From assembly GCF_016863655.1 (NCBI RefSeq), contig NZ_BOPH01000088.1:62001-126000 (forward strand): a stretch of DNA of 64,000 nucleotides, read 5' to 3'. Each line of letters begins with the position of its first letter. Position 1 is the first letter of the stretch. The position numbers were made by a program, and so were the translations under genes. Below, piece by piece: positions 50,805-57,073 of the stretch. The notes under the pieces were generated by a model. That model was not told where the DNA came from, did no database searches, and saw only the letters and a program-made list of their open reading frames with translations. This DNA comes from Virgisporangium ochraceum. GTDB lineage: Bacteria > Actinomycetota > Actinomycetes > Mycobacteriales > Micromonosporaceae.

Positions 50805-51068
50805 TTACAGGTTGGTGACGTCCTGCAGGGGACGGATGTAGACCGTCCCCTTGTCGTCCGGGAAGACCTCGACGATCTCCTCGCTGTACGACAGGTTGCC
50901 GGTGCTCTTCAACGCGACGTCGACCCGAAGCTTGTCCGACGTGACGCCGACGTGCCGGGCGAAGACGCCGACCGCGCGGCCCTGCTTGACGCCGGAGCCG
51001 ATTTCCACGACGGCAGTGCCGTCGGCTCTCCTGTGCACGGTCACGATGCCGCGGTCTGTCTGGGCCAT
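50805..51068 (-). CDS. Small hypothetical protein, end of the MauE/MauD-like operon
   Basis: 87 residues with a strong AGGAGG before ATG 51068. The sequence MAQTDRGIVTVHRRADGTAVVEIGSGVKQGRAVGVFARHVGVTSDKLRVDVALKSTGNL, then SEEIVEVFPDDKGTVYIRPLQDVTNL, reads as a small beta-barrel. No Cys, no signal peptide. It is 28 bp downstream of the 51097-51543 gene, so it probably belongs to the redox operon; its role in it is unknown. Confidence 0.7.
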   Translation of the reverse strand: MAQTDRGIVTVHRRADGTAVVEIGSGVKQGRAVGVFARHVGVTSDKLRVDVALKSTGNLSYSEEIVEVFPDDKGTVYIRPLQDVTNL

Positions 51069-51096
51069 GACAGCCTCCTCTACCTTCGGTACGGAT

Positions 51097-51543
51097 TCAT
51101 TGGTCTACGGGGAGGAACGGGGTACGCGGCTCGGTCGGGCTGCCGAACATGACCCGCCTCCAGTCACCGGCGAAGCAGAACACTCCGCACGTCGTCCGGA
51201 CACCGAGCCGGCCGGGGATCCGCGAGCCGGCGATGTGCCGCGGCACGCTGCCCATCGAGTAGACGCTGTCGATGTCGGGCCACAGCGAGATGCTCAACAT
51301 CACCCGACGGCGCCAGTCGATGATTACCCGGCTGCCGATGAGCCCCTCGGCGATGCGGTGCACGTCCCGCTTGATCCGGAGGTGGAGCAGGACCATGTAC
51401 AGGAGCTTGGCGACGGTGCCGCACTCGAACCGGGTGACCATCACCTGCCCGCCCTCCGGGTGGAGTTCGAACAGCGGCTCCATGCCGTCGGGCCGGGGAC
51501 TGCGGCGGCCGGTTCCGGCCCCCGCCTGGTTCTCGACACCCAT
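51097..51543 (-). CDS. Hypothetical protein of the MauE/MauD-like operon, ABM-like outline
   Basis: 148 residues; GGGAGGGAG precedes ATG 51543. VMVTRFECGTVAKLLYMVLLHLRIKRDVHRIAEGLIGSRVIIDWRRRVMLSISLWPDIDSVYSMGSVPRHI has the beta-alpha-beta order of the dimeric alpha-beta barrel (antibiotic monooxygenase/DUF3291) fold, where a strand with SLWxDxxSxxxF precedes a helix with H. That is a weak impression. It lies 27 bp after the second cysteine-rich mini-protein gene in the same direction. No signal peptide; cytoplasmic. Confidence 0.65.
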   Translation of the reverse strand: MGVENQAGAGTGRRSPRPDGMEPLFELHPEGGQVMVTRFECGTVAKLLYMVLLHLRIKRDVHRIAEGLIGSRVIIDWRRRVMLSISLWPDIDSVYSMGSVPRHIAGSRIPGRLGVRTTCGVFCFAGDWRRVMFGSPTEPRTPFLPVDQ

Positions 51544-51570
51544 GTCCGCTCCCTCCCTCGTCGTGCGGGC

Positions 51571-51873
51571 CTAGTTGCAGCTGTATGCGGAAGCGGTGTA
51601 CGTGCCCGACGAGTTCTTGATCTCACAGCACTGGCAGCGCACGTAGCCGGCGTGCCAGCAGTGCCACACGTAGTGCGAGGCGGCCAGGCACTGCGAGATC
51701 GTCTTCGTCGGCGCCATCGCCAGGTGACAGCACGCGACGTTGTACACGGCCGCCGCCGGACCACTGCGTCCGAACACGGTGATGGCGGCGGCGATGCCGG
51801 AGGCGCCCACGCCCCCGAGCAGGCGGCGTCTGCGCACCTGTCCCGCCTTCTTGTCGATACTGCCGTCGCTCAT
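51571..51873 (-). CDS. Tat-exported eight-cysteine mini-protein (copy 2)
   Basis: 100 residues. AGGAGG is 7 bp before ATG 51873. The N-terminus carries a twin-arginine signal (RRRRLLGGVGASGIAAAITVFG, cleavage near PAAA). The mature part of about 57 residues has eight Cys (48, 49, 62, 72, 80, 82, 83, 99) and Trp70 and Trp73: YNVACCHLAMAPTKTISQCL, HYVWHCWHAGYVRCQCCEI, SAYSCN. Cysteine density, small size and the Mau-like neighbours recall the light chain of methylamine dehydrogenase, which is exported folded and has many disulfides, but this one is shorter. Copy 1 (52580-52873) shares every Cys and Trp. The role may be electron transfer or a secreted peptide. Confidence 0.85.
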   Translation of the reverse strand: MSDGSIDKKAGQVRRRRLLGGVGASGIAAAITVFGRSGPAAAVYNVACCHLAMAPTKTISQCLAASHYVWHCWHAGYVRCQCCEIKNSSGTYTASAYSCN

Positions 51874-51926
51874 GGGCGACCTCCTCATGTCGGGTGCCCC
51901 CGCGGTTCGGGCACGGGTTGCCATGT

Positions 51927-52502
51927 CTAGACGGTCAGGCCGTGCACGGAGACGCCGACCGCCGCCGCGAGGATGAGCAGCCCGGACGCCCGCCTGATCC
52001 GCCACACCCACCGGCCGCTCCAGCCCGCCCCGGTCCGTTCGGTCGCCCCCGCGGTCACCGTGGACACGATGACGAGGACGGTCGAGGTGACGGAGATCGA
52101 GATCAGCGCCACCGCCGCGAGGGATGGCTGGAGGAGGACCAGCCCGGCCAACGACGCCCAGATCAGCGACGTCGTCTTCTGGGTCGTGAACAGCAGCGCG
52201 AGGTCGAACCCCCACACCACGCCGAGCCAGCCCGGGGTCAGCTTGTGCCAGAGGTTCTGGGGAACCTGACGCCAGGCGTGCGGCGTCCGCTGCCGGAGGT
52301 CGGCGACGCCCAGCAGTGCGAGCACCAGTACCACGGCGGCCAGCGAGGCCCACCGGGGCAACGGATCGAGCACCCGGCCGAGCAGGTACACGGGCAGTGC
52401 GAGCACGCCGGCTCCCGCGACGCCACCGGCCAGCAGACCGGCGAGGAACCGGACTCCCTCAGCGCGGGACCTGCCCATCATCGGGCTGGCGACCCCAGCC
52501 AT
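51927..52502 (-). CDS. Multi-span membrane protein of the redox operon (MauF/DsbD-like position)
   Basis: 191 residues with about six transmembrane segments: FLAGLLAGGVAGAGVLALPVYLLG, WASLAAVVLVLALLGVA, LGVVWGFDLALLFTTQKTTSLIWASLAGLVLLQPSLAAVALI, and SGLLILAAAVGVSVHGL at the end. There are no conserved Cys, so it is not a classical thiol transporter; the size, place and the KLTPGWLGVVWGFDLAL loop recall MauF/CcdA-like proteins in Mau clusters. GAGGA stands 8 bp before ATG 52502. It lies between the two mini-protein genes, 54 bp upstream of copy 2 and 10 bp downstream of a tiny membrane peptide. Confidence 0.75.
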   Translation of the reverse strand: MAGVASPMMGRSRAEGVRFLAGLLAGGVAGAGVLALPVYLLGRVLDPLPRWASLAAVVLVLALLGVADLRQRTPHAWRQVPQNLWHKLTPGWLGVVWGFDLALLFTTQKTTSLIWASLAGLVLLQPSLAAVALISISVTSTVLVIVSTVTAGATERTGAGWSGRWVWRIRRASGLLILAAAVGVSVHGLTV

Positions 52503-52511
52503 CGACAGTCC

Positions 52512-52577
52512 TCAAGGGCTGAAAGCCTGCAGGACGGCGCCGAGCAGGCCCGCGGCCAGAATCACCCCCGCGTACAT
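52512..52577 (-). CDS. 21-residue single-helix membrane peptide
   Basis: ATG 52577 comes 2 bp after the stop of mini-protein copy 1 and the frame ends at 52512, 10 bp before the next gene. The product MYAGVILAAGLLGAVLQAFSP is one hydrophobic helix. The tight spacing on both sides and the GAGGA of the next gene overlapping its stop support that it is translated. It could be a small subunit or a coupling peptide. Too short for standard gene finders; alternative: a non-coding spacer. Confidence 0.45.
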   Translation of the reverse strand: MYAGVILAAGLLGAVLQAFSP

Positions 52578-52579
52578 GG

Positions 52580-52873
52580 TCAGTTGCAGCTGTACGCCGA
52601 CGCGACGGTGGCGCCATAGGGGTCCTTGACCTCGCAGCACTGGCAGCGCACGTAGCCCGCGTGCCAGCAGTGCCATACATAGTGCCGTCCGGACAGGCAC
52701 GACGAGATCGTCCGGGTCGGCGCGTACTCCAGGTGACAGCACGCGACGTTGTACTTGGCCGCCGCGGGACCGCTGCGTCCGAACACGGCGACAGCGGCGG
52801 CCAGGCCCGTCGCGCCGAGCCCGCCGAGCACGCGCCGTCGGCGCGGCCGCCCGTTCTCCTGTTTGCCGGTCAT
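52580..52873 (-). CDS. Tat-exported eight-cysteine mini-protein (copy 1)
   Basis: 97 residues. Twin-arginine signal RRRRVLGGLGATGLAAAVAVFG with cleavage near PAAAK. Mature part KYNVACCHLEYAPTRTISSCLSGRHYVWHCWHAGYVRCQCCEVKDPYGATVASAYSCN written in pieces: cysteines 45, 46, 59, 69, 77, 79, 80, 96 and Trp67/Trp70 are in the same places as in copy 2. All eight Cys and both Trp are shared, while the loops differ, so both copies are under selection. ATG overlaps the MauD-like stop by 4 bp (ATGA), so its synthesis is coupled to its likely folding partner. Tat export suggests folding or cofactor formation before export. Confidence 0.85.
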   Translation of the reverse strand: MTGKQENGRPRRRRVLGGLGATGLAAAVAVFGRSGPAAAKYNVACCHLEYAPTRTISSCLSGRHYVWHCWHAGYVRCQCCEVKDPYGATVASAYSCN

Positions 52874-53433
52874 GGTGCTACCTCCTCATGTCGGTGTCCG
52901 CCAAGGGCGCGGGCGCTGGCGGCGTTGAGCGCGGCGACGTCGTTGAACAGCAATGTCGCCGCCACGGTGGAGTGTGCGAACAGAACCGCCACCGGGCTGG
53001 ACTCGACGTTGAACTCGGCGCGCACCCAGTCACCGTTCACGTCCAGCAGGTGGGGCAAAGGGCCGAGCCCGTACCGCGTGACGAACTCCTCGCCCCGAGC
53101 GACGTCGCCACACGTCACCACGACGCCCCACGGCCGGTCGGCGGTGATGTCGGGCCGCTGCGCCAACTGCTGAGCGACGGTCTGGCAACTGGCGCAGACG
53201 GTGCTCAGCACCAGCAGTACCGCGGTGTCGGCCGTGCCGATCACCTCCAGTCCGCCCGGCCAGACGTCCGGCACGTGCCCGATGCGCGCGTCCTCGACCG
53301 GCTCCACCTGGGTCGACGGCGGTGCGGGGCTGGCCGGGTCACCGACGCGTGAGGCGAGCTCACCGACCATCGCGAACAGGGCCACCATGCCACCGGCGAG
53401 CAGCAGGAGGACGAATCCGAAGAACAGGTCCAT
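52870..53433 (-). CDS. MauD-like membrane-anchored thioredoxin-fold protein
   Basis: 187 residues. A N-terminal helix (LFFGFVLLLLAGGMVALFAMVG) anchors it, with the thioredoxin domain outside. The active-site disulfide is VCASC (Cys80, Cys83) after LEVIGTADTAVLLVLST, and the cis-Pro region is seen as GLGPLPHLLDVNGDWVRAEFN. This is the layout of MauD/TlpA-like thiol-disulfide proteins used for MADH light-chain maturation. It sits between the MauE-like gene and mini-protein copy 1, with which it overlaps by 4 bp. Its likely job is to form or correct disulfides in the mini-proteins, though these leave by Tat. Confidence 0.85.
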   Translation of the reverse strand: MDLFFGFVLLLLAGGMVALFAMVGELASRVGDPASPAPPSTQVEPVEDARIGHVPDVWPGGLEVIGTADTAVLLVLSTVCASCQTVAQQLAQRPDITADRPWGVVVTCGDVARGEEFVTRYGLGPLPHLLDVNGDWVRAEFNVESSPVAVLFAHSTVAATLLFNDVAALNAASARALGGHRHEEVAP

Positions 53434-53485
53434 TCATGGCTCCTTGGCTAGGTGCGGGGAACCGGTCGACGTGCGGAGAAGTGGT

Positions 53486-54016
53486 CTACCTGTCTGCCTG
53501 TGCCGGCTTCGGCCCGAGCAGCCCCCACATGAGAGCGCGGTAGGTCCACGCGCAGAGCAGCAGGGTGGAGGCGGCGCCTGCCAGCGGGGCCGCATTCAAT
53601 GGATCCGGATCGGATGACACCGCGGCCACGTTCAGCCCGGCGACGCCGAGGAACGCCACGCCGGCCAGGACGTTGCGCAGACCCAACGCCTGGTCTCCGC
53701 CGCCGAGGCAGCCGCACGCGACGGTGCTCCGGCGCGCGCGACCGGCGAGGCCGGCCACCGCGAAGGTGAGCCCGAGCACCGCGAGGCCGTACCCGGCCGC
53801 CACGCTCGAGGCCGGCAGCAGCAGTGTTATCGCTACCATCAGCTCTGCCGCGGCGAAGATCTTCACGGCCGCAGCCGGTACCTCATGCCCGGGCAGCAGT
53901 TCACGGAGCGCGCGACGCACCGGTTGCGGGACAACGAGTTTGGTGGTTCCGGCGACAATCAGGCCGGCGGCGGTAAGCGAATTCACTGCGATCAGGGCAG
54001 AGTCGAATGAACTCAC
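53486..54016 (-). CDS. MauE/DoxX-like redox-associated membrane protein
   Basis: 176 residues. Four transmembrane helices (about 8-28, 48-70, 76-92, 110-130 and a fifth at the end) as in MauE/DoxX: LIAVNSLTAAGLIVAGTTKL, AAVKIFAAAELMVAITLLLPAS, YGLAVLGLTFAVAGLAG, then CGCLGG (two Cys in a CGC-L-GG motif typical of MauE) and LRNVLAGVAFLGVAGLNVAAV. It starts the operon. The CxC pair would take electrons from or pass them to the MauD-like protein. Start GTG 54016 has a Gly-rich ribosome site only; alternatives inside the first helix are unlikely. Confidence 0.85.
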   Translation of the reverse strand: MSSFDSALIAVNSLTAAGLIVAGTTKLVVPQPVRRALRELLPGHEVPAAAVKIFAAAELMVAITLLLPASSVAAGYGLAVLGLTFAVAGLAGRARRSTVACGCLGGGDQALGLRNVLAGVAFLGVAGLNVAAVSSDPDPLNAAPLAGAASTLLLCAWTYRALMWGLLGPKPAQADR

Positions 54017-54086
54017 CGGCCACCCCCGTGGTCACAAGCATTGCGGTGACGGATCGTGGACCGTCATCCTCCGGTTCGTGGTCAGC

Positions 54087-54116
54087 AGCGTACGGTCAGG
54101 ATTCGACCACGGTCAA
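54087..54116 (-). promoter_or_regulatory. Promoter of the MauE/MauD-like operon
   Basis: On the minus strand TTGACC (54116-54111) and TACGCT (54092-54087) are 18 bp apart, close to the sigma-70 consensus. Transcription would start near 54080, about 65 bp before GTG 54016. TGACCGT occurs twice between the boxes and around the -10 (a direct repeat), which could be an operator. The rest of 54017-54344 holds no gene. Confidence 0.55.
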
Positions 54117-54344
54117 TAGTTAACGTTCACTTCGCCAGTGCGGGCCGAGTCGCGTCCATGATTCGGACGGCTGCTCGGCGGCGCCGGCAAGCGGCGCGCC
54201 GAGGCGTGGGTGGACAGAGGTGCGGAAGCTCGCGCAGGGTGCGTCACGCTCGCCCAGATCCTCTTGGTCCGCATCGGTAACCTGTGAGCCGATGGCCATC
54301 TGCGAGATCATGCGCCACCTGACCGAACCGACGGGTCTGGTCCC

Positions 54345-55001
54345 ATGACACTCGAGGAAGCCCGCCGACTGTTGGCGGAGACGGCGGCCCCGTTCGAGGC
54401 GGCCTTCATCGATCACATCTTCAGCAACGAGCCGCTTGAGGACGGATACGAGGCCGCCGACCCGCCGCGCCGAGCGCTCCTGTGTGACGCCGCTGAACTG
54501 CTGGTGATGACGGGTGAGAGCGGCTACCGGGGAAACCTCACCGACGCCGCTCGAGTGCTGGGCCACTGCATGGACCCGCAACGGCTGACCCGGCTTGTAG
54601 CCGGCTACCGTGACGGCGGCCGGCACATCGCCGAGGAGCTGAGCTACATCCTGTGGCGCGCTGCGGGGTCGCTGTCCGGTACCGATCTGGATGTGTTGCA
54701 GGAACTGTTCCTCGCCTCACCGGCAAACCATCTGGTCGTCGGCCGGGCCGTACTGGACCGCCGCCCGGCCGGCCCAGCGTGGGACGCTTTGCTGGTGCAC
54801 ATCACGGAGTCCGAGGACCCGACCTGGCTTGCCACCGTGTGTGAGTTCCTGACGGACAAACAGGTTTTCGAGGGCGAGGACCGGCTGTCGGAGTGGTACG
54901 CACGCATGCGCGCCAAGCCGCTGTCCCTGCGCCGGGCCACGGCCGCCAAGGTCACAGCCCGGCCATGGGGACTACTGACGGAACTGGGCCTGAACCGATG
55001 A
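54345..55001 (+). CDS. Hypothetical helical protein
   Basis: 218 residues, almost all alpha-helical with HEAT-like pairs: MTLEEARRLLAETAAPFEAAFIDHIFSNEPLED, RRALLCDAAELLVMTGESG, LTDAARVLGHCMDPQRLTRLVAGYRDG, VLQELFLASPANHLVVGRAVLDRR, AWDALLVHITESEDPTWLATVCEFLTDKQ. Helical repeat proteins like this often act as scaffolds. Not recognised as a family. The next gene begins 33 bp later in the same direction. Confidence 0.7.
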   Translation: MTLEEARRLLAETAAPFEAAFIDHIFSNEPLEDGYEAADPPRRALLCDAAELLVMTGESGYRGNLTDAARVLGHCMDPQRLTRLVAGYRDGGRHIAEELSYILWRAAGSLSGTDLDVLQELFLASPANHLVVGRAVLDRRPAGPAWDALLVHITESEDPTWLATVCEFLTDKQVFEGEDRLSEWYARMRAKPLSLRRATAAKVTARPWGLLTELGLNR

Positions 55002-55034
55002 CGCCGAACATGACACGGCCAGTAAAGTGGCGCG

Positions 55035-56171
55035 GTGCCCGTTCCCGCCGCTGCCACGATGCCGGGCGACCGGTTCCTGCCGCACCCTGAGGAAGACTGG
55101 TACGACCGCGACATCGGCACCACGGGCGGCGGTCTCGAGCACGTCTTCTGGGCCACCCCGGCGCAGCGCCGCTCGTACGTGCGTTACATCCTGGCCGGGC
55201 ACGGCGGCGAGCGCAGCTGGGAGCTCCGCGAGCTGGTCGACTGGGAGCCGGAGTCGCTGGCCCCGTGGGCCGATGCGGTAACCACCTTCGACAGCGTCGC
55301 GATCGACCACCTCAGCGACGTCGAGTGGCCCGACTACTGGCTGGCGGCCTATCACGCGTCCGACCCGGCGGTCGACGCCCTCGCGGCCCGGATCGCGGAC
55401 GGTCCACCGGGCAGGACGTCCCCTCCCGGGGACAAGCGGGTGCATCTACTCGCCGGGGTCGACACCGATCACGCCTTGGCCCGCCTGGCCGACCTGGCCC
55501 GCGCCCGTCCGGAGCTCCGGGAGATCGCCGCTGGGCACGGCATCTGGGTGCCGCCCGAAGGACCAGGGGTCCGCCGCTACGTCCGGCCGCTGCGGCTGAT
55601 CCTGTCCGAGCACCCGGAGCCAGAGCCGGGCCTGCGGGTGGACCCGCCAGCCGGCGACGTCCTCGCCGATCCGCGCGGTACCGGCTGCGCCCGTCCCCTG
55701 TCGATAGTGCTCGACGTCGACCTGAGCCTGCTCGGTCTCGCCCCGGCCGGCACCCGGCGGCACCCGTTCATCGGCAGCCTCTGCTCTCAGTGCGAGGCCG
55801 ACGAGGAGATGGCCACCTTCCGGAGTTGGACCACGGTGGACGGGAAGCTCGTCCTCGACGACGAACGGGACGAACGCTGCCCCGGCAACGACGACAGCGG
55901 GCATGCCTGGACCAACCCCGTCCGCCTCGGGCTCGGCCGCGGCAACCGGTACCAGCCGTACGACCCGGACGTGCCGCGCCAGCCGAAGCCGGTCGGCTGG
56001 CTGGGTGGGCTGCCGGAGTTCCGGCAGCACCCGTTCTGGCCGGAGTGCTGCGACAAGCCCATGGTGTACGTGGGGCAGGCAAACCAGGGCGTGCTCGGCG
56101 GGTTCAGCCAGTACCTGTACGGGTTCGCCTGCGAATGCGGCGCCGGGGCCCAGGTCGGCCAGCACACCTGA
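55035..56171 (+). CDS. Hypothetical protein with YwqG/DUF1963-like C-terminal part
   Basis: 378 residues. The first 180 are helical (DTDHALARLADLARARPELREIAAGHGIWVPPEGPG). The second half has several Cys pairs and aromatic strands: FIGSLCSQCEADEEMATFRSWTTVDGK, PVGWLGGLPEFRQHPFWPECCDKPMVYVGQAN, YGFACECGAGAQVG. The line PEFxQxxxWPxCxxxMxxxxQ...YxFxCxCG is the pattern of YwqG/DUF1963-like proteins, which often bind zinc through such Cys pairs. Start uncertain (GTG 55035 or ATG 55062). Cytoplasmic. Possibly transcribed with the gene before it. Confidence 0.7.
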   Translation: MPVPAAATMPGDRFLPHPEEDWYDRDIGTTGGGLEHVFWATPAQRRSYVRYILAGHGGERSWELRELVDWEPESLAPWADAVTTFDSVAIDHLSDVEWPDYWLAAYHASDPAVDALAARIADGPPGRTSPPGDKRVHLLAGVDTDHALARLADLARARPELREIAAGHGIWVPPEGPGVRRYVRPLRLILSEHPEPEPGLRVDPPAGDVLADPRGTGCARPLSIVLDVDLSLLGLAPAGTRRHPFIGSLCSQCEADEEMATFRSWTTVDGKLVLDDERDERCPGNDDSGHAWTNPVRLGLGRGNRYQPYDPDVPRQPKPVGWLGGLPEFRQHPFWPECCDKPMVYVGQANQGVLGGFSQYLYGFACECGAGAQVGQHT

Positions 56172-56334
56172 GCCCTGCCTTGTTCATCAGGGCCGGTCAG
56201 CCGGCGGGACAACCCCGCCGATGCACAGTCGCGGATCCGACCCGGCGTCGGCTGAACGGGATGGAACCGGTTGGAACGCCCGTTCGGGTGCCCGTCGTTC
56301 GCGACGGACCGAGCGAACTCCAAGGAGCATCAAC

Positions 56335-56877
56335 ATGACGAACACCTCCCGCATACGCACGACCCTGCGCCGCCTCGCCGTGGTGGCGACCGCGGCGGCG
56401 GCGCTGCTCGGCGTGACCGCCACGTCGGCGTGGGCGCTGAACCACAACACGTACAACAAGCTCAAGAGCGCCGACGTCCGCCAGTACTGCACGGACATGA
56501 AGTCCGAGGACCCGGCGGAAGGCGCCCGGGCGCAGCTGTGGACCTGCTCCGGCGCGTCCCAGCAGCAGTTCATCCTCGTCGTCGCGAGCGGCCCGGTGCC
56601 GGGCCTGGAGACCATCCGGTCGAAGAGCGCCCGCAAATGCCTGACCGTCACCGGCACGACGGCCGGCTCCGGGGTCGTGCAGCACGAGTGCTACAGCGGC
56701 CCGGTCCCGAACCCCACCGGCAGCTTCACCCACGCCGAGAACTGGGACCTGCGCACGACCGGTGAGATCGTCAACCAGCTGACCGGCATGTGCCTTGACA
56801 CCACGTCCAACCGCAAGGGCGCGCCGCTCATGGTGTGGCCCTGCAACGGCAACATCTCGCAGCGGTGGTACTTCTAG
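56335..56877 (+). CDS. Secreted ricin-type beta-trefoil lectin-like protein
   Basis: 180 residues from ATG 56335 (AAGGAGC before it). Signal peptide MTNTSRIRTTLRRLAVVATAAAALLGVTATSAWA. The mature part is a single beta-trefoil with three units, each with (D/K)xCLDxxx...QWxxxx...W: ADVRQYCTDMKSEDP with AQLWTC and QQQF, SARKCLTVTGTT with VVQHEC and NWDLRT, TGMCLDTTSNRKG with LMVWPC and SQRWYF. Three QxW-type ends and paired Cys fit RICIN domains that bind sugars. No catalytic domain is attached, so a binding or inhibitor role outside the cell is likely. A strong terminator follows. Confidence 0.9.
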   Translation: MTNTSRIRTTLRRLAVVATAAAALLGVTATSAWALNHNTYNKLKSADVRQYCTDMKSEDPAEGARAQLWTCSGASQQQFILVVASGPVPGLETIRSKSARKCLTVTGTTAGSGVVQHECYSGPVPNPTGSFTHAENWDLRTTGEIVNQLTGMCLDTTSNRKGAPLMVWPCNGNISQRWYF

Positions 56878-57007
56878 GCAACCCGCCCCGTTCGGGTCAG
56901 CACCGGCGGGCGCACCGCCCAAGCGTGGCGGTGACGGTCGTGGCGGGTGTGCCTGAGCTCACCAGGTCTCCACTCGGGTAGGTCGTGCTGGACACCCGGA
57001 GACGTCT

Positions 57008-57040
57008 GGGCGGTCCGCTGTTGCCAGCAGCGGACCGCCC
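57008..57040. terminator. Perfect 13-bp hairpin between convergent genes
   Basis: GGGCGGTCCGCTG (57008-57020) pairs exactly with CAGCGGACCGCCC (57028-57040), loop TTGCCAG. It serves both the lectin gene (plus) and the WD40 gene (minus). A CTTCGCGG run follows, no T-tract. Confidence 0.85.
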
Positions 57041-57073
57041 CTTCGCGGTTCCGGTCGTCCGTGCTGGGCGGCT

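Noticed and set aside
50805..54016. Idea that the Mau-like operon encodes methylamine dehydrogenase
   Set aside because: No heavy chain (MauB), amicyanin or MauG gene is in the window and the mini-proteins are much shorter than the light chain.
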